Origin: Hyparrhenia diplandra
Taxonomy: Eukaryota > Streptophyta > Magnoliopsida > Poales > Poaceae
DNA length: 64,000 nucleotides
Assembly: GCA_015847255.1 (NCBI GenBank)
Contig: JADLZK010009026.1
Coordinates: 744,001-808,000 of the forward strand
Direction: 5' to 3'
The notes beneath the pieces were generated by a model. It did no database searches. It had not been told where the DNA came from and saw only the letters and a list, made by a program, of their open reading frames with translations. The position numbers and the translations under genes are program-made. Shown here one piece after another: positions 43,051 to 53,740 of this stretch. Every line of letters starts with the position of its first letter. Within the stretch, counting starts at the first letter, position 1.

Positions 43051-43955
43051 CCGGTTGACGCATGCCAGACAACAGCGCCTTGCTGCGCCATGGTCGACAT
43101 CGAAGGGTCGACAAAGAAACGACATGATTCTTGAGCTGCAATTGGGCACAATGACCAACAAGGAACTCGGGATCATCGCCAACGCCATCGAGTTGCAGGC
43201 TATAGCACCGAGTGGAGCCTCCACTACGGCATCATGAAGTACTTCCATCGCTACTATATCCCCGCCGCTTCGTGAGCTTCTACAGGACTTCCCGCGGGGA
43301 GAACGCTCGCCGCATGGTGTAGCAAAGGCTTCCACCTCCCAAACCGCCCTCGGGAGGATCGGGCGTTCCCAACAAGCGTGCCCTCCTCCTACTACGACCC
43401 CGGACATCGGGGGTCGAGGGCGCCACCATCCTTCTCTTTGACAACAACGGCGACGTCTTCTTCCCGCATCGACAACGTCACGGTTGGCGAACCGTGGACA
43501 AAGGAGATGCAGCTGGGGCCCACCGTCAAGACGCCCAATGACCTCCTCACGGCTGCCTCCTCGACTTCACCTCGTCGCCGCCACGTCGCCGACACGTCCA
43601 TTGCGGGGAAGCTCCATGCTAAGGTGACAAGCCAACGACTTACACCTACACGCGTCTCCACCTCCGACTCGCCCGGATGATCAAGCTATCGGGCACCCTC
43701 GGACCTCGTCATGCGTCGTGCATGGGCGAACGTTCCTTCGTGCAGCCCCCGAGCTTCAAGTTCAGCATCTACTTGGCGACCTCCACCTCGACTTCTCCTT
43801 CTCCGACAAGGACGCCAAATCATGCGCAACGACGACAGCGACAAGTGCGGCCCTCTCGATCCTCTACTTCGGGCCTCGAGTTGTCACTTCCCGATCGACG
43901 TGCCTTTTGCCACCACGGTGGGTTGGGCGCATCGTGGACGCGCGCCTCGTCGAGC
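43051..43955 (+). pseudogene. Conserved downstream region X of gag-only copy B
   Basis: Blocks shared with copies A and C include NKELGIIANAIELQA (near 43158), TILLFDNNGDVFF (near 43427), LGPTVKTPNDLL (near 43513), KLHAKVTSQRLTPTR (near 43610), IKLSGTLG and MRNDDSDKCGPL (near 43823). The region ends just before the purine tract. Function unknown. Confidence 0.55.
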
Positions 43956-43965
43956 GGTGGGGAAA
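43956..43965 (+). promoter_or_regulatory. Polypurine tract of copy B
   Basis: GGTGGGGAAA abuts TGTCATG. Confidence 0.75.
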
Positions 43966-44526
43966 TGTCATGATCCGGTGGGCCAGCCCCGGGAGTGGCT
44001 AATTGGGGCTCAACGCGACGGCCGACCCGGGAGGGGCCGGGCGCTGCAGCAGCGGAGGCCGGCGCCCCCGCCGCTTCCCCCCGCACGATTCGAGTTTACT
44101 CGCTTTCAAGTTAGGATTATCTTAGGAAATTTTGGTGTGCAAGGGGGCTATCTCATCTATAAGGGAGACCCTTATTAGGAAATAAATAAATAGGATATGC
44201 TTGTAAAAGGTATTCCAATCTATAAGGAAACCTTTAGAGAGATTGCTTGAGATACAAGTCCTACTAGCCGGGCTATAAAACTAAGGGTCTGTAATCTTTC
44301 GGGGGTAACAAGCAAATAAAGAAATCTATCCCAACCTCCCTATCCCCCCGCCGCTCCGCCCCAAGCCCCCCTCCTCCCCTGCCAGCTGCCACGTCGCCGC
44401 CGGCCGCCGCCCGCCGCGCCACCGCGCCGCTGCGGCCGCCGCCCCACGCCGCCACCCCCCATCCTCTTCCTCTCCTTCCACATCCCAAATCTACGTGTCG
44501 GTTCCGCCCAATCTAGCTGGTTCGAC
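43966..44526 (+). repeat. 3' LTR of gag-only copy B
   Basis: About 561 bp. Ends CTGGTTCGAC, one base short of the expected CA end. TATAAAA at 44274-44280. Confidence 0.88.
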
Positions 44527-44531
44527 GGGGG

Positions 44532-44793
44532 GCCTATCCAAAGGTCCTATCAAATTTCCTAAAGCAAAGGGCCTATGGATCGCCTTAAAAAGAAGAAAAT
44601 GGTATTTGCCAAAATTATCTAAATCGATAGTAATGACTTTGAAGAGTCTAATAGTCACACAGAGTAATTTTAACGTGGTTCGTTGTTCTTATTTTTAAGG
44701 CAAGCGTGTGTTCCTAACACCAATTTGGTTGAACTTTGCGTCAATCCAATGATCAAGTAAAATTTTGATTAGCTATGTTCCAACTAGCTAAGT
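44532..44793. repeat. Left part of a duplicated host block (partner about 52850-53060)
   Basis: Shared features with 52850-53060 include TTTGCCAAAATTATC / TTTGCTAAAATCATC, TAGTCACACAGAG / AAGTCACACTGGA, and AACACCAATTTGGTTGAA / AACACAAAGTTGGTTGAA. Gag-only copy C inserted inside this block. Confidence 0.6.
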
Positions 44794-44798
44794 TGTTA

Positions 44799-45319
44799 TG
44801 TCATGATCCGTAATTGGGCCAGCCCGAGAGTGGCTAATTGGGCCAAACGCGACGACCGCCGCCCGGGGAGAGGGCTGGGCGCGCGCGCAAGGGGAGGCCG
44901 GCCCCGCCGCCGCTTTCCCCCTCCCGCACGACTCGAAGTTTGCTTCGCCTTCAAGTTAGGATTATCTTAGGTAATTTTGGTGTGCAACGGGTTATCTCAT
45001 CTATAAGGGAGACCCTTATTAGGAAATAAATAAAATAGAAATTGCTTGTAAAAGGTATTCCAATCGTATAAGGAAACTTATAGAGATTGCTTAAATTACA
45101 AGTCCCACTAGTCGGGCTATAAAAGCAAGAGGCATGTAATCTCTAGGGGGACAAGCAAGAAAAATAAAATATATCTTCACATTCAGTTCTGAGCCCACAA
45201 GATCCCGGCGCGGCGCGCCGCCGCCACGCCCGCCGCCGCCGTCGTCACCCCGATCCTCCTCCTCTCCTCCGGATCCCCAATGCACGTGTCAATTCTGGCC
45301 CAATCTAGCGAATCGGCAC
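44799..45319 (+). repeat. 5' LTR of gag-only copy C
   Basis: 521 bp. Starts TGTCATGATCCG. The end is degraded (CGGCAC instead of CTGACA). TATAAAA at 45118-45124. The partner is 580 bp, and most of the difference is in the GC-rich tracts. Confidence 0.88.
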
Positions 45320-45332
45320 GGTATCCGGAGAC
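45320..45332 (+). promoter_or_regulatory. Primer binding site of copy C
   Basis: GGTATCCGGAGAC corresponds to TGGTATC of copy B, with the first T missing. Confidence 0.6.
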
Positions 45333-45352
45333 CGGGGCGATTCCCACCACCC

Positions 45353-46420
45353 ATGGCTTTCGAGATCCGTGAGTTCAACGCGGCGTTGAAGGCGCCGACG
45401 ACAAACCCGCCGGATCGCGGCGTTCGATGACATCGAGACTCGCCTAAAGCCGGATGGACTACGTCTACACCATGACGAGGACCCCCGACGCCACGGCGAC
45501 CACGCCCGGGACGGCCAATGTTTCTTTGCCGCCGGGCCTGGCACGGGGCCGGTGGCCGCCGCCGCCCCCCCCCCGCCGCGGATCCCGCCGACGGCTCCGA
45601 CCCGCTATCCTCCGGCTAGAGGAAGATGACGGCGTTCATCGGTGACGCTCCGGCCATCATCAACATCGCCCTCAACGACCAAAGCATCACCGGCTGCCCC
45701 TTCCTCTCCACCGACACCGCAACCGTGCGGGGACGCCCGGCAGAGGCGGTGCCATTGCGGCGCCCCTGCCCCCCCCAGCGCCAACCGCGGCGTCCCCCGA
45801 TCGCGCCACCGGCGCGCCAAGCCCGAGGTGCCACCCACGGCATCACGTCACCATCGCTCACGCCACGCGTCTGCCAAATCAAGGAGTACGACGGCACCGA
45901 CGATCCGGACCCTCCGCCGCCAGTCTGGAACTCTTCTTCTAGCTAAACTTGAGATCGCCCGACCGACCACGTGAGTTACGCTGCTTTCCACCTCGTTGGT
46001 ATTGCTGCGATGCAGTTCATGGATCTGTCCAAGACGAACTCCCCAATCAAGTGGGACGAAGTTCACTCACCGCCTCACGCCATCACGCCGGACCGCCCAC
46101 CTACCCGACACACTTGGGCGTACGCGCCGCCTTCCCGTGGAGGCAAGCCGAACGACTACATCGACGCCTTCGAGAACTATGCACTACGCATGGAACTCGA
46201 GGGACAGCGCCACCGTGTCAGACTCTTCGTGGAAGGCCTACGGGAGACGCTTCGCAACACGCTCGAATGGTTCGAGCCTCGTTCGTTGGAGGAGGCCATC
46301 GACCTCGCCCGCCGCTACAACGACGACGAGCCAGACGACGCTAACGCGGATGCTGCCATTGGTGCCGCAACGGCCGACCGCCGCGGACACCCTGGTGGCC
46401 TCGACGGCGACATAGCGGCT
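45353..46420 (+). pseudogene. gag-like gene of gag-only copy C
   Basis: The start MAFEIREFNAAL is at 45353. The capsid domain includes EYDGTDDPDPP (near 45885), MSYAAFHLVGIAAMQFM (45971 onward), SPIKWDEVH, KPNDYIDAFENYALRMELEG (near 46150), HRVRLFVEGLRETLRNTLEW and FEPRSLEEAIDLARRYNDD (to about 46330). From 45971 to 46651 the frame is open, running through gag into region X. The landmarks match Ty3/gypsy gag proteins. No CCHC zinc knuckle is seen. The gag N-terminus sits in other frames. Confidence 0.78.
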
Positions 46421-47330
46421 GCCCTGTGTGACCACATGCGGGACAGCAATGTCTTCTTTGTTGCCATGGAAGACATTGAGGGGCTGACCGCAAGCGACAT
46501 GATCACTGAGCTGCAAGTGGGCACAACTACGAACAAGGAGCTCGGGATCATCTCCAACGCCATCGAGCTGGGCTCAACTGCGCCAGAGTGGAGTCTACGC
46601 TACGGCATCGTGAGGTACTTTCACCGCTACTACATCCCTGCTTTGCCTTGAGCTTCTCCGGGACTTCCTGGGGGGGAGAACGTTCCACCGCACGGCGTAG
46701 CGGTGGGCTTCCACCTCCCCAATCACCCTCGGGAGGATCGGGCGTTCCCAGCAAAGCGTCCTTCTTCTCGAGCGGCGCCGACGAAGCGGATCGATGGTGC
46801 CACCGTCCTCCTCTTCGACAACAACGGCGGCGTCTTCTTCCGCATCGACAACATCGCGATTGGCGCCCGTGGACAATGGAGAGGCAGCTGGGACCCCCGT
46901 CAACACGCCCGGCCCGATCTCCTCTCTGGCTGCCTCCTCGACTTCACCTCGTCGCCGCCGGCGTCACTTCGTCACGTCTCACTGGAGACAACTCCATGCA
47001 AAGGTGCAAGTACGGCGACTTACACCTACACGTCTCCACCCCGATTCGCGGATGCTCGAGTTCGGGCACCTTCGGCGCCTCCGTCATGCATCGTGCATGC
47101 GTGGAACGTTCGCCGTGCAGCCCCCGCCGAGCTTCAAGTTCGGCATCTGCCCGGCGACTTCCACCTCGACTTCTCCTTCTCCGACAAGGACTCCAAAGAT
47201 TCGCAACGACGACAACGACAAGTGCGGCCCTCTCGCCTCTCTACGGGCACGGAATTGTCGCTTCCCCTTCGGCGTGCCTTTCGCCACCACGATGGGTTGG
47301 GCGGCACGTGGCGCCGCCGCCTCGTCGAAC
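46421..47330 (+). pseudogene. Conserved downstream region X of gag-only copy C
   Basis: The open frame from gag continues as VAMEDIEGLTASDMITELQV, TTTNKELGIISNAIELG, EWSLRYGIVRYFHRYYIPAL and a stop at 46649. In other frames HGVAVGFHLPNHPREDRAFP (near 46695), ATVLLFDNNGGVFFRIDN, CLLDFTSSPP, KVQ-like and IRNDDNDKCGPL (near 47190) follow. X thus begins in frame with gag, which argues that it is a gag extension or fusion partner rather than a separate gene. I do not recognise the fold. Confidence 0.6.
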
Positions 47331-47340
47331 GATGGGGAAA
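47331..47340 (+). promoter_or_regulatory. Polypurine tract of copy C
   Basis: GATGGGGAAA abuts TGTCATG. Confidence 0.75.
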
Positions 47341-47920
47341 TGTCATGATCCGAATTGGGCCAGCCCGAGAGTGGCTAATTGGGCCAAACGCGACGACCGC
47401 CCGGCCCGGGGAGGGGCCGAGGTGCTGGTAGCGCGCCAAGGGGAGGCCGCCCCTGCCGCCGCCGCTTTCCCTCTCCCGCACGACTCCGAAGTTTGCTTCG
47501 CCTTCAAGTTAGGATTATCTTAGGTAATTTTGGTGTGCAAGGGGCTATCTCATCTATAAGGGAGATCCTTATTAGAAAATAAATAAAATAGGAATTGCTT
47601 GTAAAAGGTATTCCAATCGTATAAGGAAACCTTTATAGAGATTGCTTAGATTACAAGTCCCACTAGTCGGGCTATAAAAAGCAAGAGGCATGTAATCTCT
47701 AAGGGACAAGCAAGAAAAATAAAATATATCTTCACCTTCAGTTCCGAGCCGCCGCCTCCACGCGCCCAATACAAGACGCCCCACCCCCCGCCGCCGCCAA
47801 GGGCCCAAGCGGCCGCCGCCGCCCCACGCCCACCGCCACCGCCGTCACCCCCATCCTCCTCCTCTCCTCCAGATCCCCCAATTCGCGTGTCAATTCCGCC
47901 CAATCTAGCCGAATCTGACA
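47341..47920 (+). repeat. 3' LTR of gag-only copy C
   Basis: 580 bp, TGTCATGATCC to GAATCTGACA, the best preserved LTR of the family and the reference for its ends. TATAAAA at 47673-47679. Confidence 0.92.
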
Positions 47921-47925
47921 TGTTA

Positions 47926-48335
47926 GATCAATTACGACAGAAATTTAAATGTGCAACAAACATGTTGAATGGAGTAAATTCTCAAATTAAAATCCATGCA
48001 TGCATGGAAGAGTCCTAGCATGCATATATGGTGTGTGTATTTATAAACGTCCCTACTCCACGAACTATCACTTGGCTCCACGAACAACGATGTATATTGT
48101 CCTATATATATGTTGATTCAACATCAGCTGAAAGTGAGCAGCAACTTGGTTGTTTATTTTTATTGTCATTCTATGATAGCTGTAGTGTTCCTTACCCTGA
48201 AGTCATAGGTAATGGAGAAGAACCAAAGTGACACACAGCAAAATGTCGGGATAAGAGGCATAAGGAAAGCAGTCTGAACTACAATGGTGCTAGTTTAGAT
48301 TAAACAGTGCAAAAGGATTGCTTTGCCTGTGCAAA
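47926..48335. repeat. Right part of the duplicated host block (partner about 53205-53590)
   Basis: Ordered matches with 53205-53590: GTGTGTGTATT, CCTATATATATG / CCTATATATATACC, TCAACATCAGCTGAA / TCCAACAGCTGAA, GAGCA(G/A)(C/G)AA, GTAGTGTTC, CTGAAGT(C/T)A, then GCATAAGGAAAGCAG / GTATAAGGAAAATAG. A TATA-like element followed by transcribed-looking sequence would fit a duplicated gene promoter, but no protein is recognised. Confidence 0.65.
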
Positions 48336-50208
48336 TCTACACTCGCACACCAGCTGGTAGGGGATGCTAGAAAATAAAGGAACCAAGAAATGTGCTGGAC
48401 AGAGGATGGCAGAGGTTGGAGCAGCAGAGGTAAACGCTTCATGTGCCAACAAGGTACATCTGTACTACTGAAATTTTGCACGCATAGCACTGAAACGCAG
48501 AAAATTGCTGCACACCACACAAATGTTCTATAGCGTACAAATATAAACGTAGAGCTATTTCAATAAGCCATCCCAAGAGGGCACTATATAAAACTCCTCT
48601 TATTTAATCTATCTGGTTCTGAATCATAGAAAACGCATACAAAACTATTGACATGGAAACCAAGCCATAATATGAATAATCCACCACCGTTTATGTTCCA
48701 AACAAAGCATTTTTTTTTTTTTTTTTGGCAAACCCAAACAAAGCATTCATCAAACATATGTCAGTAGAGCTTGACATGAAACAGTAGCCTGCGAGCTGGA
48801 CCATTCCATTTATATATTTCCTCGCTTCAGTAAACAATATTTCGCATAGAACGTAGCACAATAAACATGGCTACCTCCTACACGGAGCAAGGATACTAGC
48901 AAGCAAATAGACAAATGTGTATATATGGGAATTGGAAACCTCAAGAAAAGGCATAGAACTATATGCTGATACTCATCGAATCTCAATAGAACACAGGTTC
49001 ATATGCCACCAATAGAACAGGACCTATTGATTCTCTTCCTCTTCGACGGACGGGCCATATTTCCAGCTCGTGGGTTCACTGGTCATCAATCCTGACCATG
49101 TGTTGCTGATGGTTTTAGAGCGGTGTAGTCATGTTTGTCAATACCATGCAACAAATTCAACAGCTGAAAGGAGGGGGGTTATATTAGTGCAAAACAAACC
49201 TCATCTTCAGATATTGGTAAAAAATGAACCTGGAGAGGAAATTAGACCACCTGACCATTAAGAGATGTTTGGAAGTCTGACGGCATGCAGGTCACCCTTA
49301 GTCTCTCTGAAAATGATCGCTCCAAAGCTCCAGATAAGCGTAAAGCACCGGCTTCTCTGTCACTTAATTATGTTATAAGTAAAAAACAAGAAATACTCCA
49401 CATGCACTGCCTCCACATTTCAAATGGTGTCCCAAACAATCGACCCGATCCATTGGAGCCACCACTGGCCCTAACCTTGAAACTTTCTGTCACCAAAGTT
49501 GAATAGCATGCTCATGCTGTTCTGGATTGTGCGTCATTGTGTAAGCTGATGGTGCCATCATGGAAACAGTCCCAACGAATCACGATCCAAGCCGCGCTAG
49601 AATCACCAGCTTGTGTCACGGAAGACATAATGTAGCCGGCCCTGTGTGGTTGAGTCTGTCACTAAGTCACCGGACACGCGACGATCCAGCGTTCCTCGTC
49701 CCGGGAACTTCGTTCCCATTAGCGGACGGGGACGCGCCGGGACCAAGCCTGCTGCACCGGCAGAACTCGACATGAGGAAACAAACTGGTTTCCGGCCCAC
49801 CTGCTTCCTCGTGCATGGTGTTGATCTAACTGAAGAGTGAAGAAGAGCACGGCCGAAGGTACTCTTTCTCTCCATGGCAATATCCACTTTGAAGTGCTCT
49901 TTCTCCTATCTCAAAGTCTGTCTCCTCAGATCTGTCGTTGGGGCAACCTCGGATCTGGCGTTGGAGCAGCGATGGGCGGCCACTGATTTGTGCATGAGAT
50001 TTGTGATGTGTTGAATCATTCCTCATTTGTCTGTGATTCATTAATTGAGAGCAGCTGGGCAGGGTCCTCTCCCAGATCGATTTGCTACTCTCAAAGCTGA
50101 CCCATGAAATCTAGCATGGCGGCGGCGGGGTAGCTAGTGAGCATGGCAGTGGCCGCGGTAGGCAGCCAACATGATTGTTGTATATTTTTTATTTTTTTTA
50201 AAGCTTAT
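48336..50208. other. Unassigned DNA, possible host intergenic or untranslated sequence
   Basis: No frame has a recognisable motif. A tiny retro-insertion lies at 48712-48733 (listed separately). A GC-richer part (49600-49850) is open in several frames without a family match. Confidence 0.3.
48712..48733 (-). mobile_element. Minute retro-insertion (poly-A tail only) with 14-bp TSD
   Basis: CCAAACAAAGCATT stands on both sides (48698-48711 and 48734-48747). Between them are only a T run and GGCAAAC. On the minus strand this is a few bases followed by poly-A, as left by an extremely 5'-truncated LINE- or SINE-driven insertion. Confidence 0.6.
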
Positions 50209-50312
50209 CACTGCCGGGTGAATTGCAGCCCTGATACACAAGAGCAATCACTGCCGTTGCCCCACTGCAAGTTCATTTCCCAGCAGTAAAGCGGGTTTCA
50301 GAGCCGGTAGTG
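50209..50312. mobile_element. Very short CACTA-like element, degraded
   Basis: Starts CACTGCCGGGTGAATTGCAG and ends TTTCAGAGCCGGTAGTG, so CACT(G/A)CCGG ends face each other over 104 bp. No matching 3-bp duplication is seen (TAT against ATG). The subterminal motif differs from the CCGTGGCGG family. Confidence 0.35.
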
Positions 50313-50597
50313 ATGTGTTGTTCTGGGGTACTTTTAGCACCACCTTAGCTGGGTGTTTGTCAAGAAGCTACTGCAACGCCATAATCTCCAAGTGTAAAAT
50401 TCATCCCATTTGTCCTCTAACAAAACGTATACAGATTCCATTTGTGAAGTGCAGATACTCCAGTGTAATTAACTGATTACTATGTCAGTAAAGCTATCAA
50501 TGATGCGTCTAGAGGGTCATTATTGATGGGGAAAAGCCGCGTCAATGCTCTTGCGTTTGTTAAGGCAGACCACTCCAGCTCTGCTCACCTACTACAA
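50313..50597. other. Short unassigned spacer
   Basis: Nothing recognisable. Confidence 0.3.
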
Positions 50598-51697
50598 TCT
50601 ATACCTAATATTAAGGAGGAAAAATTGGTCCTCTCTTATTCATGAACTTTATGACTATGGAACTGTCTCCATTTGCCATCCTAATCCAAATAGATTCCTC
50701 CAGTTTCTCCGGATTCAATTCCTTGAGTTGGCAAATTACGATGGCCCTGACAGAGCGCACAGATAAGTGATACTGTTGGACCTGTTGGAGTCCGTTTTGG
50801 TTTTTGTCCTCCACGTACATCACTGACTTTCTAAACACATCCATTTTCTCTTAAAAAATAGAGGTTTTTCACCATCAAGTTTTATACTTAATTGTTATTA
50901 CAAATAAAATCAATCTTATTATTACTTCGTGCAGCCCCACTAATAAAAAAATTAAACAGATGCTAAGATCTTAAAGAAATTGTTGTCTGTACGTAGTCCA
51001 CTGTCCATATCTATCTATACATTCATGTGACTAAATTTAAACTAAATCAGAAATCAACTAGATTTTCTCTGGCCCCCAAATCTATATATTGAGGATTTTC
51101 GAAATCAGCAAGCAAGATGCAAGGGACCAAACTGAGACTGAATCAATAGAGAACAACGATAATCCAAATTTAAACCCAAATCTAGTGTTACGACCGTGTC
51201 ACACTATGTCCTGCATCACGCTAAAAGAAGCAAGGCACTGTGGCATCGTGGGAGTGTGCAGAGGAAGGATGTCATGGCCTTCTTGGGCAAGCTAGATGAG
51301 ATAGTAGCAGCGGTTGAGGATGTCGAGGAGGTCGCAGAGACAAACCAGAACCGCCATATGGGTGTTCTCACGATAAACAAAAGTCAGACCTTTTGACATA
51401 AAAAATCATTTTTTAAACCTATTCGGTATAGATAGGCTAAACATAGGATGTTTTATTTCATATTTTTGCCATCATTAGCTTATTATATTTTGGATACTGT
51501 GGTAAACCTAAAATAAATTATGGGTTTAAGATTTTATAATGAAAAAGAAAGACAAATAGATATGTATCATTCATGTCTTCATTCTCATAAAAGTTTTTTT
51601 TTTTTTTTTGGAAAAGGGAATATATTAATATCCTAGCTTATGCATTCATTTTTATAAAAGTTGGATTATTTCGTAATGCACGGGCATGTTTTACTAA
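50598..51697 (+). mobile_element. Non-autonomous Helitron-like element, 1.1 kb
   Basis: The 5' end TCTATACCTAATATTAAGG fits grass Helitron starts (TC plus TATAC-type). The 3' end CGTAATGCACGGGCATGTTT then TACTAA fits the GCACGGGCA plus CTRR ending. The base before is A and the base after is T, as expected for insertion between A and T without duplication. The usual hairpin before the end is eroded. There is no Rep/helicase. An internal frame (near 51250-51390) with RKDVMAFLGKLDEIVAAVED could be a captured exon but is unassigned. Confidence 0.6.
51596..51646 (-). mobile_element. Small LINE/SINE 3'-end insertion with 16-bp TSD
   Basis: CATTCTCATAAAAGTT (51580-51595) and CATTTTTATAAAAGTT (51647-51662) flank a T run plus GGAAAAGGGAATATATTAAT. 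On the minus strand this is a short 3' end followed by poly-A. Confidence 0.6.
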
Positions 51698-52849
51698 TAC
51701 TGCTCTGTATATGAATCAAACCTTTTTCTTTTCACGGTTGTTATACTTACTAATCTCGAATCAAGTATTACATTGTTTGTAATAAAAATCATCCTTGGTT
51801 ATGGCATTATATATAATAACTAAATTATATGTTTCTGGTCTCTGGCTTTCTGCAGTCCTCTATGTTTCTGACAAAGTTGATAGTCAAGACCCTGAGACAC
51901 TTTGTAGCGATGACAATAGCTGACGGCCTCCTGAACAGGCACTTGCGCAGGCAGTGGAACATACTAAACATGACTAAGAGAACCACGGGAAGAGGAAGGG
52001 GAAAAGCTAGATCATCAATGTCCAGATCACCAGCAGGGACAGATCTAGAATGAGGCCAGGGAAGCGACCCATCAGTTTTACTCAGTAATGGAGAACACCG
52101 TGACCCATTATGAGTCTATGAAATACAGATACTACTACCCAACACCAGGCACTGACCGATCCCGGCCGTCGCCTGGCTCCCTTGCGCGGTTGTGCGCAAC
52201 AAACAAATAAGGGTTCCCATTGCCGAGAATAATTAATGCCATGCATGTATAGATGCCATTTGCGTTACCGTTTAAGGCCTGATAACCAATTGGTGTGTAA
52301 GTGCTATTAATTTGTTGTGACTTCAATTGTAAACACAACCATCGGCTTTTAGCAAAATTGATTGATATTGCTTTATCAGGCTACAATGACAAACACCGAA
52401 GCTCCCGCAGCCGATGCGTACATGTAAGTTAATTGTAGGGCCATCGCCATCGTGTGAAAGCCATCGGCACTAAGGAGTCATTTTATCGCCCGCAGATCTT
52501 GGCCACCCTTGTCGTTCGGGAGGACAGAGCCCTAGTCCTTGCCATATTGTCTATTTTATGTGAACTATCCGTGGCACATTGTTGTGAAGAGGAAGATAAT
52601 ATAAGATGGGATTTACCAAAGAGACGAGAGAGATCAAGGGTTAGAATGTTAATTAGTGTGATATTGGAAATTGTGATTATAGAGTGTCTAAGGCTTCGAT
52701 TTAATGGGCTTGAGTAGCTATTTTCGTAGCCATGCCGTATTAAAACGCCCGGTTATGAAAATATGACTTCAGATTCGAACACCTAAAACTCATTTTCAGA
52801 GGTGGGCCATATTCAGAGGCGGCGAGCATTATGCAGACCTTAGAAAAAT
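51698..52849. other. Unassigned DNA
   Basis: A coding-like frame at 51855-52070, after a TTTCTGCAG acceptor-like site, could be an exon (for example YVSDKVDSQDPETLCSDD) but has internal stops and no recognised family. No other signal. Confidence 0.3.
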
Positions 52850-53590
52850 AAATACGTTATTTGCTAAAATCATCCAAAATAGTTATTAGTAGCGTGACAA
52901 CTTACAGCACTCTAGAAGTCACACTGGATTATTTGTTGTGGTTGCTTTTTTTTTCTGTTCAAACATTAAAGGAAGTGTCTGCGTTGCTAATTAACACAAA
53001 GTTGGTTGAAATTTCTTGATCCAATATCAATAAATTAAGACCTAGTTAAATAAAATAATGACTCTAACACCTCTATGCGTGAAATGATAAAAATAAGGAG
53101 GCCTTCTGATTAGCAATATTGCATAGTGGGATCATGGAATTAACTAATTGTGTGACACAGACAAGTATGATATTTAATAAAAACTATGCCTAGAAGAATC
53201 ATCCTATCGTGCATGTGAGGCGTGTGTGTGTGTGTGTATTACTGCTCGCACCTCTGGCTGCAATACGTGTTACTTCTCCACCAACCATAACTTATCACTT
53301 CGGTGTGTGTCGTCACCAACTATTCTCATCCTATCCTATATATATACCGGTCCAACAGCTGAATGAGCAAGAAGCTTGTTGATTGTTTTAGTTCATTCTT
53401 CAGAAGCAATAGTAGTGTTCTGTATGCTGAAGTTACAATAATCTTAAGTAGATGCGATAGTCATATGCTCATTGGGACTATGGAGATGAACCAAAGAGAT
53501 CCAGAAGACATTGGAATAGGATGTATAAGGAAAATAGCCGGAACTAGCATAATCCCTGTGGCAGATTAACAATGTAAAGGGATTGCATTC
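52850..53590. repeat. Duplicated host block, uninterrupted copy
   Basis: Matches 44532-44793 plus 47926-48335 in the same order, so it is the version without the gag-only element. Includes a TG microsatellite at 53221-53237 and TATA-like CCTATATATATACC at 53334-53347. Confidence 0.65.
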
Positions 53591-53740
53591 CTAGAGCAAG
53601 GCTTCACCACTCATCCATATCATGTGAGCGTCATCCAGGACTTCGTTGCCATTTGATGATTACCTAGTGCAACAAGAAGTAATTCTTACTGTTGACACAA
53701 AACTAGGGTTTCGCACCAACACACCGAGAGGGCCTTAGAC

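Larger units (their letters stand above)
41379..44526 (+). mobile_element. Gag-only LTR element copy B (TR-GAG type), TSD GGGGG
   Basis: LTRs 41379-41965 and 43966-44526 surround a 2-kb interior. GGGGG flanks both ends (41374-41378 and 44527-44531). Because this duplication is a homopolymer it is weaker evidence than in copies A and C, but both edges coincide with the LTR ends. The order is LTR, TGGTATC primer site, gag, unknown region X, purine tract, LTR. There is no pol. Confidence 0.9.
44799..47920 (+). mobile_element. Gag-only LTR element copy C (TR-GAG type), TSD TGTTA
   Basis: LTRs 44799-45319 and 47341-47920. TGTTA flanks both ends (44794-44798 and 47921-47925). Same order as copy B. 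This is the best preserved copy and has the longest uninterrupted gag piece. There is no pol, so RT, RNase H and integrase would have to be supplied in trans. Confidence 0.93.

Noticed and set aside
42093..43058. A 321-residue frame in gag-only copy B
   Set aside because: Arg/Ser-rich shadow that runs through the gag landmarks in the wrong frame.
46588..47523. A 311-residue frame in gag-only copy C
   Set aside because: Runs on into the 3' LTR and does not hold the conserved blocks of region X, which lie in other frames.
51829..52053. Possible exon or small gene
   Set aside because: No family match. The alternative frame has stops and neither is supported by neighbouring exons.
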